From an uncultured Oscillibacter sp. (lineage in GTDB: Bacteria; Bacillota; Clostridia; Oscillospirales; Oscillospiraceae): DNA of 64,000 nucleotides. The stretch's first letter is position 1. Every line of letters begins with the position of its first letter. Shown in pieces: positions 51,128-60,041 of the stretch. The position numbers and the translations under genes were made by a program. The DNA is taken from the NCBI GenBank assembly GCA_934574045.1, contig CAKTMK010000002.1:1-64000 (forward strand). The letters are read 5' to 3'. A model generated the notes under the pieces. The model was not told the origin of the DNA, ran no database searches, and was given only the letters and a program-made list of their open reading frames with translations.

Positions 51128-51156
51128 AGCATACCACGCTTTTCCGCCGCCGTCAA
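51128..51156 (-). promoter_or_regulatory. Promoter of the TM1266-ABC operon
   Basis: On the minus strand, TTGACG (51151-51156) overlaps the malQ stop and TATGCT (51128-51133) follows after 17 bases. Confidence 0.85.
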
Positions 51157-52628
51157 CCGTTCCGGGGCGGGCAGCGGCCCGCGTCCAGCGTGAGCTGATA
51201 GATCTCGTCCGCCAGCGCGTCCGACGCCGCGCCGGAAGCCATGCGCCAGCGCCAGTTCCCCGCAGCGGTGCCGGGGACGTTGGTGCGGCCCGGATCGCCC
51301 AGATAGTCCTGCATCTGGGCGATGAACGTGTCCGCAACGCTGGTCTGTCCCGCCAGCAGCATCCGGCGGCGCAGCTCCTCCGGCGTTTTCGCGTCCAGAT
51401 ACCGGGCGGCATAGGCCGCCTCGTCGGCGGACGGCTCCCACGAGGCGATGGGCGCGTTGTCGTGGGTGCCGGTATAGAGCACGCAGTTTTTCACGCAGTT
51501 ATGAGGGAGATACCCGTTGTCCGGCCCGGAGAAGGCGAACTCCAGCACCTTCATCCCCGGCAGGCCGGAGGCCCGCAGCAGCTCCTCCACGTCCGGCGTC
51601 AGAACGCCCAGATCCTCCGCCACGAACCGCAGGTGGGGGAACCAGCTGGTCAGAACGCCCACCAGCGCCATGCCCGGTCCGGTCTGCCAGCGGCCCTCCT
51701 TCGCCGTCTCCGCCCCGGCGGGGACGGCCCAATAGCTGGCCAGCGCCCGGAAGTGGTCGATCCGGATGGCATCAAACAGCTCTCCGGCCCGCTCCACCCG
51801 GCGGATCCACCAGCCGAAGCCGTCCGCCCGCATCCGGTCCCAGTCGTAGAGCGGGTTGCCCCAGAGCTGGCCGTCGGCGGAAAAATAGTCCGGCGGGACC
51901 CCCGCCACGGCGGCGGGACGACCCTCTCCGTCCAGCAGGAACTGCTCCCGCTCCGCCCACACGTCCGCCGAGTCCAGCGAGACGTAAATGGGCAGGTCCC
52001 CCAAAATCTTCACGCCCTGTCCGTTGGCATACTGCCGCATGGCCGTCCACTGCTTCTGGAACTGATACTGCACGAACGTCTGATACGCCGTCTCCCGCTC
52101 CAGCGTCCGGCCCCAGCGCTCCAGTGCCTCCGGCTGGCGGCGGCGCAGGCCCTCGTCCGGCCAGTCGTACCACGCAAGGCCGCCGAAGTGGTCCTTCGCC
52201 GCCTGATACAGCGCGTAGTCCGCCAGCCACCGGCGTTCCCGGGCAAACGCCGCCGCCTCGTCCCGGCTGTGGGCGTCCGCCCGGGAAAAGGCAAGGCGCA
52301 GCAGCCGCTCCCGCGCGGCGTTCACCGCGGGATAGTCCACCGTCCGTCCGTCCCCGGCGGGGACGGCGGCCAGCTCCTCCGCCGTCAGCAGTCCCTCCTC
52401 CGCCAGCAGGTCCAGATCGAGAAAGGCCGGATTTCCGGCGTGGGTGGACACGCTTTGATACGGCGAGTCGCCGTTCCCCGCGGGGCCGACGGGCAGGATC
52501 TGCCACCACGTCTGGCCCGCGCGGCGCAGAAAGTCCACAAAATCCCGGGCGCTCTTGCCCAGAGAGCCGACACCGTAGGGCGAGGGCAGGGAGAATACCG
52601 GCAGCAGAATGCCGGAGGTTCGAGCCAT
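51153..52628 (-). CDS. malQ: 4-alpha-glucanotransferase (amylomaltase)
   Basis: MalQ transfers alpha-1,4-glucan segments during maltodextrin or glycogen use. The 491-residue GH77 protein has the N-terminal RTSGILLPVFSLPSPYGVGS, the nucleophile Asp in DAIRIDHFRALASYWAVP, the acid/base Glu in FVAEDLGVLTPDVEELL and the third acid in YTGTHDNAPI. The start at 52628 is preferred over an ATG two codons earlier because GAGGA is properly spaced. It has its own promoter and stands alone. Confidence 0.96.
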   Translation of the reverse strand: MARTSGILLPVFSLPSPYGVGSLGKSARDFVDFLRRAGQTWWQILPVGPAGNGDSPYQSVSTHAGNPAFLDLDLLAEEGLLTAEELAAVPAGDGRTVDYPAVNAARERLLRLAFSRADAHSRDEAAAFARERRWLADYALYQAAKDHFGGLAWYDWPDEGLRRRQPEALERWGRTLERETAYQTFVQYQFQKQWTAMRQYANGQGVKILGDLPIYVSLDSADVWAEREQFLLDGEGRPAAVAGVPPDYFSADGQLWGNPLYDWDRMRADGFGWWIRRVERAGELFDAIRIDHFRALASYWAVPAGAETAKEGRWQTGPGMALVGVLTSWFPHLRFVAEDLGVLTPDVEELLRASGLPGMKVLEFAFSGPDNGYLPHNCVKNCVLYTGTHDNAPIASWEPSADEAAYAARYLDAKTPEELRRRMLLAGQTSVADTFIAQMQDYLGDPGRTNVPGTAAGNWRWRMASGAASDALADEIYQLTLDAGRCPPRNG

Positions 52629-52658
52629 GGTCATTCCTCTTTTCGCGCGTTTTTCTCT

Positions 52659-52687
52659 ATTTTATGCGGCGGCGGGCCGGGTGTCAA
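52659..52687 (-). promoter_or_regulatory. Promoter of malQ
   Basis: On the minus strand, a perfect TTGACA (52682-52687) and TAAAAT (52659-52664) are 17 bases apart, about 30 bases before the start. Confidence 0.9.
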
Positions 52688-52713
52688 GCCGCTCCCCGGC
52701 CGCCGGAGCGGCG

Positions 52714-52757
52714 CGGAGCCGCGGCCGGAGGGAAGCTCCCGTCCGGACGCGGCTCCG
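52714..52757 (-). terminator. Long hairpin after the NHL-SLH gene
   Basis: CGGAGCCGCG (52714-52723) pairs with CGCGGCTCCG (52748-52757), and inner CCGG and GGG pairs extend the stem. It is GC-rich with no T tract. It marks the end of the five-gene signalling operon. Confidence 0.7.
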
Positions 52758-52763
52758 GATGCG

Positions 52764-54278
52764 TCAAAGTCCCAGCGCGTCCATATAGGCCACCAGCATT
52801 TTGGCGGTCTGGGCGCGGGTGGCGGTCCCCTGCGGGGCAAGGGTCCCGTCGGACCGGCCGTTCAGAATGCCCGCCGCAGCCGCCCAGCGGACGGCATCCC
52901 GCGCGTAGGGCGACACCCGGTCCCCGTCCGCAAAGCCGCTCAGATCCGCCCGGGCGGACACGTCGCAGCCCACGGACGCGGCATAGCGGTACAGCAGCGC
53001 CGCCAGCGCCTCCCGCGTGATCCCGGCGGAGGGACGGAAGCTGCCGCCGCTGCCCAGCACGATCTGCCTGTCCGCCGCCCAGCGGGCCGCGGGCGCGTAC
53101 CACGCGTCCGCCGGAACGTCGCGGAAGGCAGCCGCGCCGTCGATCACGGCGCTGCCGTCGGTACTCCGGTGGAGCCGGGAGAGCATCACCACGAATGCGG
53201 CGCGGCTCACCGGGGCGTTTGGCGTGAAGCAGCCGTCCCCCGTGCCGCCGGTCAGCCCCCGCTCCGTGGCCTGACGGACGGCGAAAGCGCACCACGCGTC
53301 CGCCGGGACGTCCCGGTAGGAGACGGGAGCCAGCGGGACCGTCAGCAGCTCCTGGGCGAACAGGTCCGCCGCGATCAGCTCCCCGTCCCGCACCAGCAGT
53401 CCCCGGGGCTGCACGGGAGCCTGCGGCGTCTGGGCGGCGGAGGCCAGCGTGGTCACCCGCCCGTCCGCCAGACGGCGGATGGCGCTGTTTCCGGTGTCGG
53501 CGATATAGACCGCTCCGTCCGGCCCCACAGCCACGCCCTGAGGATGGTCCAGCTTCGCCGCGGCGGCGGGGCCGTCAGCATAGCCGCCGGGATACACGCC
53601 GTCCACCGGCGCGCCGCCGCCAGCCAGCACCTCCAGCCGCCCGCCGGAGATGCGCACCACGCGGCTGCGGCCCGTCTCCGCAATATAGAGCGCCCCGTCC
53701 GCCCAGCACAGGCCGGTGGGCTCGTTCAGACCGGAGAAGAAAGTGGTCACCGTCCCCTGCGCGTCCAGCTTCCGGATGGAGCCGTTCCCGGTGTCGGCGA
53801 TGTAGAGCGCGGAGCCGTCCGTGGCAAGGCCGGTGGGCCGGTCAAAGGAGACCCGCGCGCCCGCGCCGTCGGCGCTTCCGGCGGCTCCGCCGCCCGCCAG
53901 CGTCCGCACGCCGGACTTGTCCACATAGCGGATCACATTGGCCGACGCGTCGGACACGGCCCAGCCGCTCAGAAACGGTGCAACGGCCCACGGCTCCTGA
54001 AACCGGGCCGCGGACAGCGCCCCGTCCCGATAGCCGCCCGCCGGCTCGCCGTCCAGCCCGGCGGGTCCAATGGCTCCCGCAGCCCGGGAAACGGCCCCGT
54101 CCTCCGCCCGCCAGAGGACCTTGTTGTAAATGTCCGTCACCAGCAGGGCGTCTCCATCCACGGCAAGGCCGCTGAGGGCGCCGCCGGAAAAGTCCTGCGC
54201 GCTCAGCGCGCCCGCCCCGGCGGTCATCCCCGCCGCCATGACCAGCGCCAGCAGCGCCGCCGTGAGTTTTCTTTTCAT
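52764..54278 (-). CDS. Secreted NHL-repeat protein with three SLH domains
   Basis: A 504-residue exported protein. A signal peptide (KRKLTAALLALVMAAGMTAGAGA) is followed by NHL-type beta-propeller repeats (repeats contain RPTGLATDGSALYIADTGN, EPTGLCWADGALYIAETGR, HPQGVAVGPDGAVYIADTGN). Residues about 320-504 hold three S-layer homology domains (YRDVPADAWCAFAVRQATER, FRDVPADAWYAPAARWAADR, and FADGDRVSPYARDAVRWAAA). SLH domains anchor proteins to cell-wall polymers, so this is a surface sensor or scaffold. It lies 29 bases after the cyclase gene and closes the operon. Confidence 0.9.
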   Translation of the reverse strand: MKRKLTAALLALVMAAGMTAGAGALSAQDFSGGALSGLAVDGDALLVTDIYNKVLWRAEDGAVSRAAGAIGPAGLDGEPAGGYRDGALSAARFQEPWAVAPFLSGWAVSDASANVIRYVDKSGVRTLAGGGAAGSADGAGARVSFDRPTGLATDGSALYIADTGNGSIRKLDAQGTVTTFFSGLNEPTGLCWADGALYIAETGRSRVVRISGGRLEVLAGGGAPVDGVYPGGYADGPAAAAKLDHPQGVAVGPDGAVYIADTGNSAIRRLADGRVTTLASAAQTPQAPVQPRGLLVRDGELIAADLFAQELLTVPLAPVSYRDVPADAWCAFAVRQATERGLTGGTGDGCFTPNAPVSRAAFVVMLSRLHRSTDGSAVIDGAAAFRDVPADAWYAPAARWAADRQIVLGSGGSFRPSAGITREALAALLYRYAASVGCDVSARADLSGFADGDRVSPYARDAVRWAAAAGILNGRSDGTLAPQGTATRAQTAKMLVAYMDALGL

Positions 54279-54307
54279 ATTCGTCCGCTCCCTTTCCGGA
54301 TAGAATG

Positions 54308-56131
54308 TCAGTTCCCGCCGGCGCGGCGGCAGTCCCGCTCCAGCGCGTCCAGCGTCAGCGTTTCAAAGCCCTCGGCCTTGCCCTTGAGCCGGACGGAGCC
54401 GCCCAGCGAAGTGGTCCGCGCCCGGCTGCCCAGCGCGTCCGCCACCGTCCGGGAGATCAGCACCGTCCCGCCGGGGGCGTTGGCCTCCAGCCGGGCGGCG
54501 GTGTTCACCGTGTCGCCGATGGCGGTGTAATCCATGCGCTGGGGCGCGCCGATGTTGCCCACCACGGCGGGGCCGAAATGAACGCCCACGCCGAAGCTGA
54601 CCGTCCGCCCGAAGCGGGCCTGAAGCTCCTCGCCCAGCGCCCGGGAGCCGTCCACCATGTCCATGGCGGCGCAGCAGGCCAGATAGGCCGCGTCCTCCTG
54701 AGGCAGCGGCGCGTTCCAGAAGGCCATGGTGCAGTCGCCCACGAACTTGTCCAGCGTCCCGTGCCAGCGCATGACGCACTCGGTGGTCAGCGTCAGATAT
54801 CGGTTGAGGATCTCCACCACCGTGGCCGGAGGCAGCGCCTCGCTCATGGCGGTGAAGCCCCGGATATCCACGAACAGAACGGCAATGTCAAAGAGCCGCC
54901 CGCCAAGGTCCGCCGCCGGACTGCCCTGCGCCAGCAGCTCCCGCAGCACGCCGGGGTCCACGTAGCGGCCGAAGGTGTCCGTGACCCGCTTTTTCTCCCG
55001 CTGGGCCAGAATGTAATTGACCGCGGTGGAGCCGATAAACAGCACCGTCACCGCCAGCGGGAGCCACAGGACGTGGAGCACCCACCCGGCCCGGTACAGC
55101 CCCGCGCACAGCGCCAGCCACCCGGCCAGCGCCGCCGCCCAGCCCGCCAGCGCCTGACCCATCCGTTGGTCCCGCAGCCAGACCGCCGCCAGCAGGCTGA
55201 CGAAAAACAGCGCCGCCAGCTGGGCCGTCCGGGACGCGTCCCGGGGCAGGAAGCCCGCGCGGAACGCGTCGATCTGGTTGGCCTGGATCTCCACGCCGTA
55301 CATGGGCGCGGCGTGGTCGATGGCCGTGCGGTACTCGTCCTGAAGTCCGGCGGCATACGGCCCGATCAGCACGATCTTCCCCGCGAAATACGCCGGGTCC
55401 GCCGTCCCGTCCAGCACATCCAGAAAGGACACGCCGTCGGAATACCCGCCGGGGGCGGCGGTGTAGGGCAGGTAGAAAAAGCCGTCCCGGGTCTCCGGCA
55501 GGGCGGACGGCTCCTCCCCGCAGTACGCCGCCCAGCGCTCATAGACAGCCCGGGCGAAGGAGCAGACCCGCTCCCCTTCGGGCGTGTCCACGTACAGAAG
55601 CGCGTGGCGGATCACGCCGTCCCCGTCCGCCATGGCGTTGATGTGGCCGATATCCGCCGCGTCCGCCAGCGCGTCAAAGGGCGCGTCCCACGCGAGGGCC
55701 GACCGGCTGTCCATGTAAAACCCGCCGTCCTCCACCCGCAGGCTGGAGCCAAAGGTGGCAGCAGCCGCCGTCACCACGTTGCCGCCCGCCGCCGCAGCGT
55801 CCGCCTGCGGGTCGGCGCTCTCCCCGGCGTACAGCACGTCCACGCCGATCACGGCGGGGGCAAGCTCCGGGTCGGCGTTGAGCCAGTTGACGGCGTCCGC
55901 CATATAGGACCGGGGCCACGGCATGGGGCCAAGCGCGTCCAGCGCCCGCTGGTCCAGCCCCACCACCACGATCTGGCCGTCCGCCGCAGAGGGGCGCTGA
56001 TAGAGCGCGTCGCTCACGGCGCCGTCCGCCCGGTCCAGCAGACCGGAGCCTGCCGCGGCGGTGAACCCGGCCGCCAGCGCGGCGGCCGCCGCCCAGACGC
56101 GCAGGGTTCCTTTTCCCATCATACTGCGCAT
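54308..56131 (-). CDS. CHASE2-domain class III adenylate cyclase
   Basis: A 607-residue membrane receptor. One N-terminal helix leads to an extracellular CHASE2 domain (about 40-310; IVVVGLDQRALDALGPMPWP, GVDVLYAG, GKIVLIGPYAAGLQDEY), followed by three membrane segments (ending in VLFIGSTAVNYILA) and a cyclase domain (about 415-600). Metal Asp residues are in LFVDIRGFTAMSE and DKFVGDCTMAFWNAP. Lys in the latter is the usual ATP-selecting residue, and DYTAIGDTVNTAARLEA supplies the transition-state Asn and Arg. cAMP is therefore the likely product. It overlaps nothing but lies 2 bases past the FecR-protein stop, with a weak ribosome site. Confidence 0.9.
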   Translation of the reverse strand: MRSMMGKGTLRVWAAAAALAAGFTAAAGSGLLDRADGAVSDALYQRPSAADGQIVVVGLDQRALDALGPMPWPRSYMADAVNWLNADPELAPAVIGVDVLYAGESADPQADAAAAGGNVVTAAAATFGSSLRVEDGGFYMDSRSALAWDAPFDALADAADIGHINAMADGDGVIRHALLYVDTPEGERVCSFARAVYERWAAYCGEEPSALPETRDGFFYLPYTAAPGGYSDGVSFLDVLDGTADPAYFAGKIVLIGPYAAGLQDEYRTAIDHAAPMYGVEIQANQIDAFRAGFLPRDASRTAQLAALFFVSLLAAVWLRDQRMGQALAGWAAALAGWLALCAGLYRAGWVLHVLWLPLAVTVLFIGSTAVNYILAQREKKRVTDTFGRYVDPGVLRELLAQGSPAADLGGRLFDIAVLFVDIRGFTAMSEALPPATVVEILNRYLTLTTECVMRWHGTLDKFVGDCTMAFWNAPLPQEDAAYLACCAAMDMVDGSRALGEELQARFGRTVSFGVGVHFGPAVVGNIGAPQRMDYTAIGDTVNTAARLEANAPGGTVLISRTVADALGSRARTTSLGGSVRLKGKAEGFETLTLDALERDCRRAGGN

Positions 56132-56133
56132 CG

Positions 56134-58593
56134 TCAGGGCGTTCCGGAGCCGCCCACCGTGCAGACATAATAGTCCTTCTCCGCGCCGGGAGGCGGCAAT
56201 TCTGCGCTCACGCCCCTGCCCGCAATGCAGCTCTGATCCTTTGCCCGCAGCGTTCCGCCGGTGATCTCAGCCGCGTTGACGGCGAACTCCTTTCCGGGGC
56301 TGGGGCTGTCTGCCGACAGCGTGATAACGCCGCCGGAAATGGTGACATTCTTGGAGTCCTTGGTCTGATTGAAAATGCCGCCTGTCCAGCCCGTTATGCT
56401 GCCGCCGGTGACGCGCAGCGCACCGCCGCTCACGAGGACCGCGGTCCCCCGTTCACTCAGCACGCTGCCGCCGGAGATCTCCGCGCTCTTTTCCATCTTA
56501 TCGTTCTGAAGCGCGACCGCGGTGCCGGAGCCGCTGACCACCGAGCCGCCCGCAATCTTCAGCGTGCCCGCGCCGTTGATCTGCACGCCGAAGTCGTTTT
56601 CGCTTCTGACCGTTCCGCCGTGGATGTTCACCGTGCCGCCGGAGGAATACGATGTGGTTATCGCCGTGCCGCCGCTGTTCCCATCGCCGCCGCGGGTATT
56701 GAGGATCGACCCGCTCTCCAGCGTCAGCGCGCCGCCGCTGACCTGAAGCGTGAACTCCCCATCCGTGGTCAATGCGCCGCCGCCAGCGCTGTCGCCGTCC
56801 TTGACGGTCAGTTCACCGCCCTTGGCCACCGTGAGCGCGACATTCCCCAGCTCCACGATCCTGCCGTTCAGGTCCAGCGTCACGCCGGGGACTGCCACCT
56901 GATGCTCCTCGGTCCGCCCGTTCCATGCCACGCTCTTGCCGCCCATCAGGGTGACGGCGGTGTTTACATACCATCCCGGCATGGAGGTAAGGGGGCCGAG
57001 ATAGCGGACACGGCCGTCCGGCTCCTTCGCAATGGCGTACACGGTGTCCGTGCGTATGTCGGTATAGGTCCCGGTGGAGGTAAAGGCGGCCGTCAGCGCA
57101 TTGCTGTCCGCAGAATCGGAGAATCGGCCGCCGTTTTCAAATCGGCCTGTATTAAACACGATGCTCTTCCCCCGGACGGTGATCGTGCCGGTATTGGTCA
57201 GCACGCCGGTATCGGTGACACGCAGCGTTCCGCTTCCGTCGTCATTGCCCAGCGCGACCGCTCCGTCATTGTACAGCTCCCCGGAGATCTCCAGCAGAGC
57301 GCTGTTCCCTCCGGCCACCGTGACCGTTCCCCGGTTGACCATCGTGCCGCCCTGATTGACGTGGAGGCTCATTTCGCTGGTGACGAGCACCTGTCCGTTC
57401 GTGTCGTTGGTGAAGCTGCCGTTCACATCCATCGTGCCGATGATGGAAAGCCCGCCGGCGTTGACCATCGTTCCCTCCACCGTGAGCGTTTTGCCTCCGC
57501 CGACGGTGAGCGTGCCGGACTGTATGGTCAGCGTCTGGTCCCCACCCACGTGATACGTCCCGGTATGCAGGTCGCTCCGGTCGCTCTTGCCCGCATTCGT
57601 CACATAGACACGGGTGACGCCGCTCTCGTTCAGCGCAGCCGTCAGCTCGGCGGCGGTGGGATCGTCCAATGTCCGGACCGTCTCCGTCACAGGCGGCTCC
57701 GGCGCGGGCGGCGTTACCGGCGTGTCGGAGCTTCCGCCGCTGTCTCTGTCGTCACTGTCCGCGTCGTCCCTGCTGTCCGGAAACACCTGATCCGCGCCGC
57801 TGCCGCCGCCAAGCTGATCCCGGAGCGCCCGCTCCGCGGCGTCGGCGGCGGCCTGCTCCTCGCGGAGCCGGTCCTCCGCGCCCCGGATGATCTCCTCCAC
57901 AGAGAGGGGAGAGTTTTTCGCCACCTTCTCCTGAAGCGCCGGGTCCTTTGCCAGCTCCACCGCCACAAAGGCCGGAACGTCCTCCTCCCGCAGCTCCGCC
58001 ACCGTCAGGCTGGTCTGCTGTCCGGGCCGGGACGCGCCGTTCACCGCCGCCGTGACCGTCTGCCCGCCGGTGATGACCGTCCGGCGCAGCTCGCCGGTGG
58101 ACGGCTCCGCCGCGGTCACGGTCAGCGTCCCCTCCAGCAGGTGGACGCGGGAGAAGGAGCGGTCCACCACCTCCACCCAGCCCGCGGTGCCGCGGACGCC
58201 GGTGACCATGGTGGACGTGCGGATGTTCAGGCTCTCGTCCTCCTTCACTGGAGCGGTCACGTTGAAAAACAGCTTGCCGGACACGGCCTTCAGCTCCAGC
58301 TTCTTCCCGGACTTGGACACCTCGCCCCGGCTGGACGCGTCCAGCTTCACGGCCTTGGTGCTGTCCAGACTGACGTAGGCATAGCTGTCCGTCCCCGTCT
58401 CGAGGACGTAGCCGCTGTAAAGGCGCATTCCGTCGGTGGTAGACACCGTCCGCCCTGCGGCGGTGCTCACCGTCACAGTCCCCTCCGCCTTCTCCAGCCG
58501 CAGCGTGGCCGCCGCAGCCGTCTCCGCCGCCGCCGGAAGCATCAGGCTCCACACCAGCAGCAGCGCCATCCATAAGGACGCCGTTCTTCTCAT
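56134..58593 (-). CDS. FecR-domain surface protein with beta-helix-like repeats
   Basis: An 819-residue exported protein. A signal peptide (RRTASLWMALLLVWSLMLPA) is followed by a FecR-like domain (about 30-170: GMRLYSGYVLETGTDSYAYV, LNIRTSTMVTGVRGTAGWVE). A charged linker and an Asp/Ser/Pro-rich hinge (TPPAPEPP) lead to about 500 residues of short Gly/Thr/Val repeats (TLTIQSGTLTVGGGKTLTVE, GGTVNIHGGTVRSEN, AVLVSGGALRVTGGSITGW) that should form a right-handed beta-helix. No catalytic residues were recognised. ATG at 58593 overlaps the HD-GYP stop (ATGA). It may be the sensor or ligand-binding part of the system. Confidence 0.85.
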   Translation of the reverse strand: MRRTASLWMALLLVWSLMLPAAAETAAAATLRLEKAEGTVTVSTAAGRTVSTTDGMRLYSGYVLETGTDSYAYVSLDSTKAVKLDASSRGEVSKSGKKLELKAVSGKLFFNVTAPVKEDESLNIRTSTMVTGVRGTAGWVEVVDRSFSRVHLLEGTLTVTAAEPSTGELRRTVITGGQTVTAAVNGASRPGQQTSLTVAELREEDVPAFVAVELAKDPALQEKVAKNSPLSVEEIIRGAEDRLREEQAAADAAERALRDQLGGGSGADQVFPDSRDDADSDDRDSGGSSDTPVTPPAPEPPVTETVRTLDDPTAAELTAALNESGVTRVYVTNAGKSDRSDLHTGTYHVGGDQTLTIQSGTLTVGGGKTLTVEGTMVNAGGLSIIGTMDVNGSFTNDTNGQVLVTSEMSLHVNQGGTMVNRGTVTVAGGNSALLEISGELYNDGAVALGNDDGSGTLRVTDTGVLTNTGTITVRGKSIVFNTGRFENGGRFSDSADSNALTAAFTSTGTYTDIRTDTVYAIAKEPDGRVRYLGPLTSMPGWYVNTAVTLMGGKSVAWNGRTEEHQVAVPGVTLDLNGRIVELGNVALTVAKGGELTVKDGDSAGGGALTTDGEFTLQVSGGALTLESGSILNTRGGDGNSGGTAITTSYSSGGTVNIHGGTVRSENDFGVQINGAGTLKIAGGSVVSGSGTAVALQNDKMEKSAEISGGSVLSERGTAVLVSGGALRVTGGSITGWTGGIFNQTKDSKNVTISGGVITLSADSPSPGKEFAVNAAEITGGTLRAKDQSCIAGRGVSAELPPPGAEKDYYVCTVGGSGTP

Positions 58594-60041
58594 GTCGTCT
58601 CCTCCCACGCCCTGCTCTTTTCAAACAGGGCCAGTATTTCTCCGTCCAGGCTTCCCTCCCGGACCATGCTCTGCAAAACGGAAAGCGCCTTTTCCACGGG
58701 CATCGGCGGCTTGTAGGGCCGGTCCCGTGCCGTGAGCGCGTCGAAAATGTCCAGAATGGTCAAAAGACGGACCTCCCACGGAAGCTCCGCCGCCGTCTTG
58801 TGGGCGGGATAGCCCGTTCCGTTGAGCAGCTCGTGATGGTCCGCGGCCCACTCCGGGACCTGCGCGTACTGCTTTGGAAACGCCACCTGCGCCAGAATGC
58901 GGGCGGTGGCGGTGACGTGGCCCTCCATCACAGCCCGCTCCCGGGCGGTCAGCGTCCCCCTGCGGACCGTCAGGCTCGTCCGCTCGTCCTCCGTCAGCCA
59001 CGGGCGGATCTGCCCGTTTTCATCCGCATACGTCCGCGCCGCCAGCTCCTCCAGCGCGGCGATCTCCTCATCGGGCAGGAATCCGGCGGTGTTGTCCCGG
59101 CGGATGCGCTCCAGCGCCTCGGCCCGCCGGACCGCCCGCGCGGAGCGCTCCGGCCCGTCCAGCCGTCCCTCCAGAAGGGCGATGCGGTCCAGCAGCTCCA
59201 TCTCCGTGAAGCGGCGCTCGATCCGCTCCAGCGCCGGGCCCAGCCGGTCGGCCTTGTCCATGACCTCCAGCGGGACGGTCAGCTTGCCCACGTCGTGGAG
59301 CCACACGCTGAGAAGAAATGCCCTGCGGCGGTCCGGATCGAACCGGCGGGGATCCCCCGTCCGGTCCAGCCAGTCCAGAAACCGGACGGCGTATTTCACC
59401 ATGCTGCGGGTGTGGCTGGCGTTATAGGGCGTGCGCTGGTCGATGGCGGCGGACAGCGCCCCCACCAGCGAATCCAGCAGCGCGGCAATCTGCTCGGAAT
59501 ACTGCATATTCGTCAGACTGATGGCGGCCTGCGCCGCCAGCGCCGTGACCAGCGGCTCCATCCCCGGCGTGAAGCGGGCGGGCCGCCCGTCCGCCGTCAG
59601 GGCGTTGATGAGCTGCAAAACGCCGATCAGACCGCCCCGGTCATCGGTCAGCGGTGCCACCAGCACGGAGCGGGTGCGGTAGCCGGTCATGGCGTCGTAC
59701 CGCCGCGCGCCGGAGAAATCGAAGGACCGGCTCTTATACACGTCCGGCACGTTGATGAGCCGGTTTTCCAGCACCGCCCGGGCGCACACGTGGGACGCGC
59801 TCAGCGGAACGGGCGGCAGCGTGATGGGTGCGTCGTGGCCCCCCTGCCGCACCCCGAGGGATCGGGTGACCATCCGGCAGAAGTGCAGTCCGTCCGGCCC
59901 CAGAAGGTACAGCGTGCCGCCGTCGCAGCGCGTCAGGTCCATGGCCGCGTCCAGAATGCGGGATAAAAGAGCCTCCCGGTCCCGCTCAGCGGACAGGGCG
60001 GCGCAGATCTCAAGGATCGTGCGCATCTGCTTTGCAGTCAT
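58590..60041 (-). CDS. GAF-HD-GYP protein, probable c-di-GMP phosphodiesterase
   Basis: A 483-residue cytoplasmic protein with an N-terminal GAF domain (about 10-170; GGTLYLLGPDGLHFCRMVTR, YRTRSVLVAPLTDDRGGLIG) and a C-terminal HD-GYP domain (LLSVWLHDVGKLTVPLEV, HHELLNGTGYP, the last being the GYP motif). Between the HD and HHE motifs lie about 85 extra residues (ADRLGPALERIERRFTEMEL and RRDNTAGFLPDEEIAALEEL) not found in the classic domain. It should break down c-di-GMP or a related dinucleotide. The start overlaps the MBL gene stop by 4 bases. Confidence 0.88.
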   Translation of the reverse strand: MTAKQMRTILEICAALSAERDREALLSRILDAAMDLTRCDGGTLYLLGPDGLHFCRMVTRSLGVRQGGHDAPITLPPVPLSASHVCARAVLENRLINVPDVYKSRSFDFSGARRYDAMTGYRTRSVLVAPLTDDRGGLIGVLQLINALTADGRPARFTPGMEPLVTALAAQAAISLTNMQYSEQIAALLDSLVGALSAAIDQRTPYNASHTRSMVKYAVRFLDWLDRTGDPRRFDPDRRRAFLLSVWLHDVGKLTVPLEVMDKADRLGPALERIERRFTEMELLDRIALLEGRLDGPERSARAVRRAEALERIRRDNTAGFLPDEEIAALEELAARTYADENGQIRPWLTEDERTSLTVRRGTLTARERAVMEGHVTATARILAQVAFPKQYAQVPEWAADHHELLNGTGYPAHKTAAELPWEVRLLTILDIFDALTARDRPYKPPMPVEKALSVLQSMVREGSLDGEILALFEKSRAWEETT

